Below the pieces are notes generated by a model. It searched no databases. It had not been told where the DNA came from and saw only the letters and a list, made by a program, of their open reading frames with translations. 6,759 nt of DNA from Peptococcaceae bacterium BRH_c23 (GTDB lineage Bacteria > Bacillota_B > Desulfitobacteriia > Desulfitobacteriales > Desulfitobacteriaceae): NCBI GenBank assembly GCA_000961805.1, contig LADV01000276.1, positions 1 through 6,759 on the forward strand, written 5' to 3'. Shown here one piece after another: positions 1-6,258 of the stretch. How positions within the stretch are numbered: the first letter of the stretch is position 1; the number at the start of each line of letters is the position of its first letter. The position numbers and the translations under genes are program-made.

Positions 1-60
1 CGGGAGATCAGGAGAAGGAAGACAGGTGGTTACGATATCAATCGCTTGGAGGTATGCGGA

Positions 61-129
61 ATGCAGAAGGCCGAAAAAGTATTAGATATCATCGGCGACA
101 GAGGCAATCGAAAGGTGCCGTTATGCTAA
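61..129 (+). pseudogene. N-terminal remnant (22 codons) of group II intron reverse transcriptase/maturase
   Basis: ATG at 61 follows a GGAGGT ribosome binding site (48-53) at 7-base spacing and opens with MQKAEKVLDII..., ending ...KVPLC before TAA at 127-129. The start MQ(K/N)AE.VL.I...RG....PL is the usual N-terminus of bacterial group II intron-encoded proteins, which in full have reverse transcriptase, maturase (X) and often DNA-binding and endonuclease domains. None of those domains is present here: the family resemblance stops at VPL, and domain V of the intron RNA begins 25 bases after the stop. I infer an internal deletion of the ORF rather than a point mutation. The 22-residue peptide should have no activity. 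If the RNA still splices or moves, it would need a maturase supplied in trans. Confidence 0.75.
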
Positions 130-154
130 TGTCGGCTGATAGTGAATCACTGGC

Positions 155-189
155 GAGCGGAGTGCACAGGAAACTTGCACGCTCCGTTC
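155..189 (+). ncRNA. Group II intron domain V, catalytic hairpin of inner intron
   Basis: This 35-base hairpin matches the group II domain V plan. It opens with GAGC, containing the catalytic AGC triad at 156-158, and closes with GTTC. The lower stem pairs 155-162 with 182-189 (one G-T pair). A two-base CG bulge follows at 180-181, then an upper stem capped by a GAAA tetraloop at 170-173. One extra C at 167 is bulged in the upper stem. Domain V is the most conserved part of these introns and holds the metal-binding catalytic core. Its intact triad, bulge and tetraloop suggest that this copy was active recently, even though its ORF is lost. Confidence 0.85.
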
Positions 190-250
190 TGAGAGGGGCA
201 TTTGGAAAAGTACTATTTTCGGATAGCAACTCGCTGGGTGCCTACTCTAC

Positions 251-303
251 CGCTCGTACGGTTCGGGAAGGGGCGGGTTACTTTGCTAATCCGCCTATTT
301 CAT
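251..303 (+). mobile_element. Group II intron, outer copy: 3' strand of domain V plus domain VI and 3' end
   Basis: Bases 251-264 (CGCTCGTACGGTTC) match the 3' strand of a canonical domain V, but the matching 5' strand (GAGCCGTA...) is not adjacent. What precedes is the 3' end of another intron. Downstream comes a strong domain VI-like hairpin: GGCGGGTTA (272-280) pairs with TAATCCGCC (287-295) with one G-T pair and a CTTTGC loop. It is followed by TATTTCAT ending at 303, with A297 as candidate branch point. The 3' end at 303 is supported independently: the opposite strand beyond it reads as serine recombinase up to that point (...THFIFE, then T of an expected Leu codon) and loses resemblance inside the hairpin. 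The 5' part of this intron is not in the window. Confidence 0.65.
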
Positions 304-542
304 ACTCAAAAATAAAATGCGTTGGTGTGAGAATGTCTATCTTCTCAACCAACGTATTAAATATTTCTTCATCAAACTCTTCAAGCAGCGAGTCCCTGCT
401 ATTTAGTGTCTCTAGGATTTCGTCAAACCTTTGTTTCAACCCATCCTTCGATTCGATTACCTTATCAAGCTCCAACCTTTTCTTTCGCACTTCCTCCAGA
501 TCTTCAGATATGCTTTTGTATTCCTCGTTTGTTATTATCGGC
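304..542 (-). pseudogene. C-terminal remnant of a large serine recombinase
   Basis: Read on the minus strand, this stretch encodes about 79 residues, from ITNEEYKSISEDLEE through a charged coiled-coil stretch to EEFDEEIFNTLVEKIDIL and PTHFIFE. This pattern is typical of the C-terminal end of Firmicutes large serine recombinases (phage or transposon integrases of ~450-550 aa), where the coiled coil and the last beta strands follow the zinc-ribbon DNA-binding domain. The catalytic resolvase domain and zinc ribbon are absent, so the fragment cannot recombine DNA. At its left end the reading frame runs into intron sequence and stops at TAA (278-280). At its right end it fuses out of frame into the 3' end of recD2. 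A GTG at 490 opens a 70-codon ORF, but I consider it a relic rather than a gene. Confidence 0.7.
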
Positions 543-2663
543 CCGTAGTCTCTCCGCTAAACGGGTATTCCTCTTTGACGTCTTATTATTTCGAACTGCC
601 ATAGCAACGGCCTTCTTCGTACCTACTAGAACAAGAACCTTCTTAGCCCTAGTAACACAAGTGTAGAGAAGATTTCTTTGAAGCATCACGTAGTGCTGCA
701 TCGTTAAAGGTGCCACTACGATCATATATTCACTTCCTTGGCTCTTATGGATTGTGGTGGCATAAGCCAAAACGACTTCATCTAGCTCTGTAGCATCGTA
801 ATCTACCACGTTCCCATCAAAGTTTAAGGCAAGAGTTCGTTCCTCTGTGTCAATTTTAGAGATACTTCCGATATCTCCGTTAAAAACGTTCTTATCATAG
901 TTGTTTTTAATCTGCATGATCTTATCACCAAGTCTGTAGACCGTGCCACCATATTTAATAGAAGTAGTTGAGGAATTCAGTGCCTCCTGCAAAACCGCAT
1001 TGAGGTTTGCCGCTCCTGTTTCTCCCCGTTGCATTGGGCACAGAACCTGAATGTCGTTGATAGAGTCAACATTGTAGAAAGAGGGGAGCCTCTTAGTGCA
1101 AAGCTCTTTAATCGTTTGGGCAACCTTGGTCGGCTCATCTTCTTCAATAAAAAAGAAATCACTGTTACCCTTCAGTTCAGGAAAGTCTCCCTTATTAATT
1201 TTATGAGCATTGGTGATAATGGCACTTCCTTGAGCCTGTCGAAATATTCTTGTGAGCTTAACGACGTTGACGATCCCCGAGTCAATTATGTCGTTCAGTA
1301 CATTTCCAGCGCCTACCGATGGCAACTGATCAACATCACCAACAAGTATGACCACGGTTTCATTGGATACCGCTTTCAGAAGGTTGTACATCAGGATGGT
1401 ATCAACCATCGACGTCTCATCGATAATCAGAACATCACACTCCAAAGGGTATTCAGCATTCTTCTTGTAACCTTCAGGTGGCTTGTACTCTAGTAACCGG
1501 TGAATCGTTTTCGACTCTAACCCTGTGGTCTCAGACATTCTTTTAGCCGCTCTCCCTGTTGGTGCTGCAAGTAATACTCGTGCTCCCAGTAATTGAAATA
1601 CCTTGATAATAGCCAGAGTTGTGGTTGTTTTACCCGTTCCAGGTCCACCTGTAAGCACCATGAATTTTGAAGCCGCTGCTGTCTTTACCGCATCCTTTTG
1701 CACCTCGTCGTAGCTAATGTCATACTCCTTTTGTATCGTTTCTACAATACTATCCACATTTGTCATTGAGTAGAGAGTATCTACAGCTAGAATAGCCTTC
1801 ATTCTCTTCGCTATACCCAATTCGCTGTGATAGAAGGGTAGTAAAAAGATGGAATCTCCTTCATCGAGAATGACAGTCTTTTCCTCGATCATCCTAGCAA
1901 GAGTTGAATCAACCAGTGATTTCTCAAGTTCTAGGATCTTCTCTGCTTCTTCCAAAAGCTGTTCCCTTGTGCCATAACAATGTCCGTCATTGGAAAGTTC
2001 GTTAAGTACATAGACAATCCCCGAGCGACAGCGTTCAAAGGAGTTCTTATTGAAGCCCATCTGTAAGGCAATTTTATCTGCAGTTTTAAAGCCGATCCCC
2101 CAGATGTCATCCGCCAGTCTATAGGGATTAGTTTTTACAATTTCAATACTATCATTTCCGTAAGTCTTATATATTTTAACTGCAAAAGCAGTAGATACTC
2201 CATTGCTTTGTAAGAATAGCATGACATTCTTAATTTCCTTCTGCTCTTGCCATGCTTTTTTAATCATGTCCACTCGCTTTTGCCCTATGCCCGCAACTTT
2301 GACTAAATAGTCTGCTTCCTCCTCCAACACCCTCAAGGTGTCTTCTTGGAAATGTTGAACAATTCTCTTGGCATACACCGGTCCGATGCCTTTTATGAGG
2401 CCGCTTCCCAAGTATTTTTGAATACCTGCAACCGTTGCCGGAAGAGTTTCACGATAATCCAGTGCAGCAAACTGCTTCCCAAACTTGCTGTCCATCTTCC
2501 ATTCGCCCTTAAGCCGAATGATTGATCCAACATTCACAGCAGCTAGGCTTCCCACTACAGTTACGAGGTCAGCATAACCCTTGGATTTTATTTTTATAAC
2601 ACTGAAACCATTATCTTCATTTTCGAAGGTAATTCTCTCAACAACTCCGCTTATGTATTCCAT
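504..2663 (-). CDS. recD2: RecD2-type ATP-dependent 5'-3' DNA helicase (YrrC family)
   Basis: RecD2 is a superfamily 1B DNA helicase that acts without RecBC partners; in Bacillus and Deinococcus it has roles in replication-fork progress and DNA repair. The 719-residue length fits the family. Visible parts are an N-terminal OB-like region (1-75) and helix-hairpin-helix motifs near 86-105, 120-134 and 183-199. The motor core has Walker A GGPGTGKTTT (339-348), motif Ia LAAPTGRAAKRM (365-376), Walker B VLIIDETSMVD (411-421), motif III GDVDQLPSVGAG (442-453), motif IV LTRIFRQA (470-477), NVFNGDIG (592-599), YATTIHKSQGSEY (634-646) and NLLYTCVTRAKK (664-675). All core motifs look intact. The start is ATG at 2663, preceded by a TAGGG-type site; a TTG five codons upstream (2678) is less likely. 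The last ~13 residues after AERLR do not look like the family and are read out of frame from the adjoining recombinase relic, so the native 3' end was probably replaced. Activity should be unaffected. Confidence 0.93.
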   Translation of the reverse strand: MEYISGVVERITFENEDNGFSVIKIKSKGYADLVTVVGSLAAVNVGSIIRLKGEWKMDSKFGKQFAALDYRETLPATVAGIQKYLGSGLIKGIGPVYAKRIVQHFQEDTLRVLEEEADYLVKVAGIGQKRVDMIKKAWQEQKEIKNVMLFLQSNGVSTAFAVKIYKTYGNDSIEIVKTNPYRLADDIWGIGFKTADKIALQMGFNKNSFERCRSGIVYVLNELSNDGHCYGTREQLLEEAEKILELEKSLVDSTLARMIEEKTVILDEGDSIFLLPFYHSELGIAKRMKAILAVDTLYSMTNVDSIVETIQKEYDISYDEVQKDAVKTAAASKFMVLTGGPGTGKTTTTLAIIKVFQLLGARVLLAAPTGRAAKRMSETTGLESKTIHRLLEYKPPEGYKKNAEYPLECDVLIIDETSMVDTILMYNLLKAVSNETVVILVGDVDQLPSVGAGNVLNDIIDSGIVNVVKLTRIFRQAQGSAIITNAHKINKGDFPELKGNSDFFFIEEDEPTKVAQTIKELCTKRLPSFYNVDSINDIQVLCPMQRGETGAANLNAVLQEALNSSTTSIKYGGTVYRLGDKIMQIKNNYDKNVFNGDIGSISKIDTEERTLALNFDGNVVDYDATELDEVVLAYATTIHKSQGSEYMIVVAPLTMQHYVMLQRNLLYTCVTRAKKVLVLVGTKKAVAMAVRNNKTSKRNTRLAERLRADNNKRGIQKHI

Positions 2664-2688
2664 TTTAAGCCCTACCAATCATCTATCA

Positions 2689-2719
2689 ATTATACTAAAG
2701 AAAGTTATACCAGTGGAAA
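2689..2719 (-). promoter_or_regulatory. Candidate sigma-A promoter for recD2
   Basis: On the minus strand, a perfect TATAAT (plus 2689-2694) lies about 25 bases upstream of the recD2 ATG. The best -35 candidate is TTTCCA (plus 2714-2719) with a 19-base spacer, which is longer than ideal. The site lies in the 96-base gap after the regulator gene and implies that recD2 can be transcribed on its own. I saw no convincing terminator in the same gap, so read-through from the regulator is also possible. Confidence 0.35.
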
Positions 2720-2759
2720 TGGCTCCGCAGCTTATATGATGTAAATATTGATGGTCGTG

Positions 2760-4502
2760 TTACGATTTCAAGGATAATTTCTTCCATAATGTAGTTCGAC
2801 TAATTTTTAATAGACTCACTGCACTGCTTTTATTTCCCCGGCAACGGTGCATAACAGCATCAATCAACTGCAGCTCCATGTCTTCCAAAGTCCCTAACCG
2901 TATGATTATATCCTCCCCGACCACCAGATCCTGGATTTGCTCATTTTCACATGTACTAATTGACGACCTTTGGCAAATCATCTTTGACTCGAAAACATCG
3001 TTTATAGGTTTAGAAGGCGAATTCGTTAATGAACAAATCGCCAAATCCGATGGCTTAATAGTGGATTCAGGAATCCCATTTACTGGTTCTGAACCGTCAA
3101 GTAAATCACGCAGTTCCGGAAAGGAAATTAATAGTTCAGATCGTTCCAGTGGTTCCCCTTCACCTACCAACACCGCATATCGTTCCAGAACATTTTCTAA
3201 TTGACGCACATTTCCTGGCCAATGATAGTCTTTAATTGCCTGGGCAAATTCCTTGGCTAGAACTGGACGATAGCCAAGCTTAACAGCTAACTTTTCCAGT
3301 ATAGACTCAATTAGATCCGCAATGTCTTGCTGGCGCTGACGCAACGAGGGTAGATATAAGTTCAATACGTTAAGACGATAATAGAGGTCGGAACGAAACT
3401 GACCCGCGTCAACCGCTGCCTGCAAATCCTCATTGCTGGCAGCAATGATCCGGACGTCCACAGGGATTACTCTATCTCCACCGAGGCGACGCACCTCTTT
3501 AGTCTGCAACACTCTGAGTAACCCTGCTTGGAGGTTGAGTGACATCTTACCGATTTCATCCAAGAACAAGGTGCCCCCATTAGCGAGTTCAAAAAGTCCA
3601 ATTTTCCCTCCCTTTTTGGCACCTGTAAAGGCTCCCTCATGGTAGCCAAACAATTCACTTTCCAACAAACTCTCCGGTACGGCAACACAATTTAGGGGGA
3701 CAAAGGGACCGTTTCTCCTCGGACCATCTGCATGAATGCTTTGAGCGAATAATTCTTTGCCTGTCCCACTTTCTCCCCAAATTAGAACAGTAGCCTCCAC
3801 TTGGCTAAATCTCTTCGCTTTGGCAATCGTATCTTTCAAGGCTGACCCGACCAAGTCACGAAAGGAAAAATGCGCGACCAAACCCTTAGCTGCACTTGCC
3901 TTGCGCTGGTGTTCCTCTTCCCTTTTCTTGACTTGCCTAAATTCAGCGAGTTCCTTCGCCTGGACCAAGGCTCCGGCGACTGTACTACGGCTGGAATAGA
4001 TCAGTATACCGACCATCCCAAAGGCGTTTGCCAAGCGTAAACCCCAGTGACCGCCGCCCACCACAACTTCACAACCATCATGATGCGCTTTTTCCATCTG
4101 GAGGGATAATTCATTCATTGTCCGATACGGATAATACTTTATCTCTTGTCCAAGCATAGAACGGACCTGAGACAAAAACCCCTGATCATTCAAGCTGGGA
4201 TGGTTCAAATATCCGATCTGTCGGCTGACAGTCAGTGCTTTCGCCAAGGCTTGAAAAATATCAAACTCACTTGGTGCCAGAGTCACGATTGGCAATGAAA
4301 CGTTTTGTCGCAAAAGTTCCGCCGTAGCTCCTCTACTCACAATCACTTCTGGATTCGACGTTTCCAGGTAATGTCCCACTTCGGCTACAGCCTCTTCCAG
4401 CACTGCCTCGATCACGTTGAGCTCAATTTTTAACTGTTTGGCAAGTTCTTCTACTAAAACCGTCAATTCTGGGTATGCAGACGTCACAAGAATTTTGCTC
4501 AT
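2760..4502 (-). CDS. Sigma-54-dependent transcriptional activator with PrpR-type N-terminal sensory domain
   Basis: This is a 580-residue bacterial enhancer-binding protein that would activate RNA polymerase carrying sigma-54. Residues ~3-185 resemble the PrpR_N sensor domain: VIVSRGATAELLRQNVSLPIVTL at 53-75, then APSEFDIFQAL. A charged helical linker (181-203) replaces any PAS domain. The AAA+ domain (~210-445) is complete: Walker A GESGTGKE (243-250), GAFTGA (290-295) for sigma-54 contact, Walker B LFLDE (312-316), the FRSDLYYRLNVL arginine-finger region (369-380), and sensor II WPGNVRQLENV (428-438). A ~90-residue linker of no recognised type leads to a Fis-type helix-turn-helix (~540-576, GNKSSAVSLLKISRTTLWKKL). 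I chose ATG 4502, preceded by GGAGAGG at 10-base spacing, over an upstream in-frame start at 4547. The PrpR label describes architecture only; no propionate genes are nearby, so the ligand is unknown. The preceding DUF1847 gene is its likely functional neighbour. Confidence 0.9.
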   Translation of the reverse strand: MSKILVTSAYPELTVLVEELAKQLKIELNVIEAVLEEAVAEVGHYLETSNPEVIVSRGATAELLRQNVSLPIVTLAPSEFDIFQALAKALTVSRQIGYLNHPSLNDQGFLSQVRSMLGQEIKYYPYRTMNELSLQMEKAHHDGCEVVVGGGHWGLRLANAFGMVGILIYSSRSTVAGALVQAKELAEFRQVKKREEEHQRKASAAKGLVAHFSFRDLVGSALKDTIAKAKRFSQVEATVLIWGESGTGKELFAQSIHADGPRRNGPFVPLNCVAVPESLLESELFGYHEGAFTGAKKGGKIGLFELANGGTLFLDEIGKMSLNLQAGLLRVLQTKEVRRLGGDRVIPVDVRIIAASNEDLQAAVDAGQFRSDLYYRLNVLNLYLPSLRQRQQDIADLIESILEKLAVKLGYRPVLAKEFAQAIKDYHWPGNVRQLENVLERYAVLVGEGEPLERSELLISFPELRDLLDGSEPVNGIPESTIKPSDLAICSLTNSPSKPINDVFESKMICQRSSISTCENEQIQDLVVGEDIIIRLGTLEDMELQLIDAVMHRCRGNKSSAVSLLKISRTTLWKKLSLKS

Positions 4503-4620
4503 AAATTGAAGTCCTCTCCAAGATCCTCGTATGTATAATATCTCCAATATTCGACATTCATGATGCTATACCCTGCAACGCCCCTAGAATATAGGCCTTG
4601 ATCATTCCGAGACGTGCGTC

Positions 4621-5187
4621 TTATAATTGTCGACGCCAATAATTGGAGTAGATAGCCCCCAGGGGATTATGAGCAAGTACTCTATCTTTAACAACCAGGG
4701 TTGTCACCGGTGCTTCAGAATATTTTGTAAAAAGGATATCATGTCCAATACAAAGCCCGACAATAATGTTAAGCTGCGTGCCTAGCTTATTTAGATACTT
4801 AACCTGACCGACAGGGTTACAGGCTGCTTCGTAACGCTCCGGCTTAACATTAGGTATTTCATATTCCTTTTTATCAACTCCACATACTTTACAGCATACC
4901 GAATGAACTTTAAAATGCTTGCCCAAAATGGCAGAAATTTCTTTGACCTCTTTGCTCAGACCGACACAGAAGCCGATTCCCAGCTTTTGATAACCCATCG
5001 CTTCACTAAATTTAATCAATTCCTGTATACGGGTAATCTTCATATAATAGTCTGCCTCTATACGACTAGCTGTGGCTAACATCCGCCTGTTTTCCTCTTC
5101 CAGATATTCAGGCTGTTGGTACCCTTGATCGTAGCAACTCTTGCCCTGATAACACACATTGTCAAGCTTGCAGTTCGCACAGTCCAT
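4621..5187 (-). CDS. DUF1847 family cysteine-rich (probable metal-binding) protein
   Basis: This 188-residue soluble protein has no signal peptide or membrane segment. The recognisable family pattern is an N-terminal cysteine cluster (Cys3, Cys6, Cys12, Cys18), a helical segment with IEADYYMKITRIQELIKF (43-60), GIGFCVGL around Cys74, SVCCKVCG (Cys98, 99, 102), AACNPVGQ (Cys123), and GLCIGHDILFTKYSEAPVTTL (Cys146, His149). Ten cysteines in conserved positions suggest bound metal, possibly iron-sulfur or zinc; this is inference, and no biochemical function is established for the family as far as I know. ATG 5187 is well supported by AAGGAGGGG five bases upstream. It sits 118 bases upstream of the PrpR-like activator on the same strand, which suggests a shared operon or a target-regulator pair. 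Only a short self-complementary AGACG-CGTCT lies after the stop, so co-transcription with the regulator is plausible. Confidence 0.88.
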   Translation of the reverse strand: MDCANCKLDNVCYQGKSCYDQGYQQPEYLEEENRRMLATASRIEADYYMKITRIQELIKFSEAMGYQKLGIGFCVGLSKEVKEISAILGKHFKVHSVCCKVCGVDKKEYEIPNVKPERYEAACNPVGQVKYLNKLGTQLNIIVGLCIGHDILFTKYSEAPVTTLVVKDRVLAHNPLGAIYSNYWRRQL

Positions 5188-5300
5188 GACTACCCCTCCT
5201 TAATTTGAAACAACGATGTTTTCAATCTTTAATTCAGTCTGAGTAATATTCATTATTTTCTGTTAACTTACCACTAGCTTACTTTATGTGTCCTTCATGA

Positions 5301-5315
5301 GCAATATTTAGGTCA
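5301..5315 (-). promoter_or_regulatory. Weak candidate sigma-54 (-24/-12) promoter upstream of DUF1847 gene
   Basis: The minus strand reads TGACCTAAATATTGC, which resembles the sigma-54 pattern TGGCAC-N5-TTGC: the -12 TTGC is exact, but the -24 element has GA in place of the near-invariant GG. It lies ~115 bases upstream of the DUF1847 start, with room for a leader. It is listed because the next gene downstream is a sigma-54 activator, so a sigma-54 promoter here would make sense. The missing GG makes it doubtful. Confidence 0.2.
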
Positions 5316-5396
5316 TATTGTTAATTAGTGAAACAGAGGGAGATTGGACGACAATATAACATTATAGGAACGATGGGAGCTTGACCACACATCGTC

Positions 5397-5408
5397 TGGC
5401 AGCTGCCA
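5397..5408. repeat. Perfect 12-bp palindrome TGGCAGCTGCCA
   Basis: This is a perfect inverted repeat in the gap between the signal-peptidase-like gene and the DUF1847 gene, ~210 bases upstream of the latter. It could be an operator or an upstream activator binding site for the sigma-54 regulator, or part of a weak terminator for the signal-peptidase-like gene (no T-run follows in that direction). A second imperfect structure, ACGATG...CATCGT at 5370-5395, lies next to it. The remainder of 5188-5428 shows no gene. Confidence 0.35.
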
Positions 5409-5428
5409 ATGGTAGACTATAAATTTTC

Positions 5429-6016
5429 TTATTGTATTTTTTTAAAAAACTTATAGATTTGTCCCTGATAAAACAGCAGAACAGCCGGAACCAACAAAAA
5501 AAGCAGTCTGCCCACAATGGTATTGGCAAAAAGAATCAGCGCTCCCAGCCAGCGGTTCCTGCCGCTGTATACGCCGTGTACGGCCTGTCGTGTCACTATT
5601 TTCTCCATAGCCCCGATCTGAGACATAGGGGGATAATTGTCAATATCCACGGTCAATTGGGTTCCTGATTTTGCAATGACCCGTTCTACATAGAGGACAT
5701 TATTCTCTTCAAAAAGAATGATTTGTCTTTCCTCGATGGGGTACTGGACATCGATTTTCCGAAAATAGGCCAGATCGTTAACCATAATCTCCGGTTCCAT
5801 GGTACTGGAGCTAAACACAAAGGGGATTACCCCGCGTATGGTGACCTCTTGACCAGGTGTGGAAGCATTGATCAATATAATAAATAGATTGATCACCAGG
5901 GCGGCACAGATGAAAACAATCAGGAATGTGGTGGTCACCGTATCAACGATTCTGCCGCGCCATCCCTTCTTAACCTTGCTGCCGATCAATACCATTGTAT
6001 ACTTTGTTTGTGTCAT
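5429..6016 (-). CDS. Signal peptidase I-like membrane protein with substituted catalytic residues
   Basis: This 195-residue protein has the layout of SipW/S26-type signal peptidases, which cleave signal peptides on the outer face of the membrane. It has a basic N-terminus, a transmembrane helix (~24-50), an external domain, and a C-terminal hydrophobic segment (~156-184) followed by a basic tail. The box normally reading S-M-x-P, with Ser as nucleophile, is SSSTMEPEI (69-77) here, so Thr72 occupies the nucleophile position. The second box, normally Y(V/I)KRVI with general-base Lys or THR(V/I)V with His, reads YVERVI, so Glu111 sits there. I saw no compensating Ser-Lys or Ser-His pair at the expected place. 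The reading frame is open and well formed, so the protein is probably made but may not cleave. ATG 6016 follows AGAAGG. There is no obvious secreted partner (TasA/camelysin-like) in the window. A working but divergent peptidase cannot be excluded. Confidence 0.8.
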   Translation of the reverse strand: MTQTKYTMVLIGSKVKKGWRGRIVDTVTTTFLIVFICAALVINLFIILINASTPGQEVTIRGVIPFVFSSSTMEPEIMVNDLAYFRKIDVQYPIEERQIILFEENNVLYVERVIAKSGTQLTVDIDNYPPMSQIGAMEKIVTRQAVHGVYSGRNRWLGALILFANTIVGRLLFLLVPAVLLFYQGQIYKFFKKIQ

Positions 6017-6058
6017 TGCTTCAACCTTCTTTTTCTAGGAGAATCGAGCATAGCTCAT

Positions 6059-6151
6059 TCAGTGACTTCCTTTCCTGATATTATGTCCTAAGGATATGTA
6101 AAAAATCAGAGTACCAGGCATTGAAAATGACAAACAAGGCACGAGTACCAT
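6059..6151 (-). CDS. Possible 30-codon small ORF upstream of the signal-peptidase-like gene
   Basis: This ORF starts at ATG (6151), with a good ribosome binding-like GAGGTGAT 11-14 bases upstream, and encodes MVLVPCLSFSMPGTLIFYIS... ending in TGA at 6059-6061. The peptide has a hydrophobic middle and a short basic end, and it lies 42 bases before the signal-peptidase-like start. The ribosome binding site spacing is longer than ideal and I recognise no family, so it may be chance or a leader peptide. The rest of 6017-6258 holds no convincing gene. Confidence 0.15.
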   Translation of the reverse strand: MVLVPCLSFSMPGTLIFYISLGHNIRKGSH

Positions 6152-6258
6152 GATGGATATATCACCTCAACAATACATTAGATAATTAAGGTTATTTAAG
6201 AATTATTGTAAGTGTTCAGTAAACCCTCCATCAACAAGTTAAAACCCTAATAAATGAA

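Larger units (their letters stand above)
1..250 (+). mobile_element. Group II intron, inner copy: 3' part with ORF-deleted domain IV, domains V and VI
   Basis: This is the 3' portion of a bacterial group II intron (self-splicing retroelement); its 5' part lies beyond the window. Seen in order: the region just upstream of an intron-encoded reverse transcriptase with a GGAGGT ribosome binding site (48-53), the first codons of that protein (61-129), a domain V hairpin (155-189), and a domain VI-like region. In the last, ggca at 197-200 can pair with tgcc at 239-242, and a GAAAA/TTTTC hairpin lies at 205-220. The proposed 3' end is CCTACTCTAC at 241-250, with A244 as candidate branch point. The end is placed at 250 because the next bases resume a second intron's domain V (see 251-303), whose own 3' end, CCTATTTCAT, has the same layout. 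Only ~25 bases separate the ORF remnant from domain V, so nearly all of the ~400-600-codon ORF is missing. The exact 3' boundary is inferred. Confidence 0.75.

Noticed and set aside
54..548. Plus-strand 164-codon open frame across the left edge
   Set aside because: It runs through the RNA domains of the introns and then antisense to the recombinase relic. The low-complexity Ser-rich second half is the shadow of the minus-strand coding sequence. The real intron ORF start is one frame away at 61.
2664..2678. TTG start for recD2 five codons upstream of the chosen ATG
   Set aside because: The ribosome binding-like TAGGG falls inside this extension and fits the ATG at 2663, where the OB-domain sequence MEYISGVVERITF begins.
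4503..4547. Upstream start extending the PrpR-like activator by 15 residues
   Set aside because: The extra residues (MEILYIRGSWRGLQF) do not resemble the family N-terminus, while ATG 4502 has a GGAGAGG site and begins directly with the sensor domain.
4610..4622. Short inverted repeat AGACG/CGTCT after the DUF1847 stop as a terminator
   Set aside because: The arms are only five bases with almost no loop, and no T-run follows on the minus strand, so it should not form a stable terminator.
6017..6258. Strong sigma-A promoter for the signal-peptidase-like gene
   Set aside because: The best -10-like hexamers (TCTAAT, TAATTA on the minus strand) lack a reasonable -35 at suitable spacing, so no site is called.
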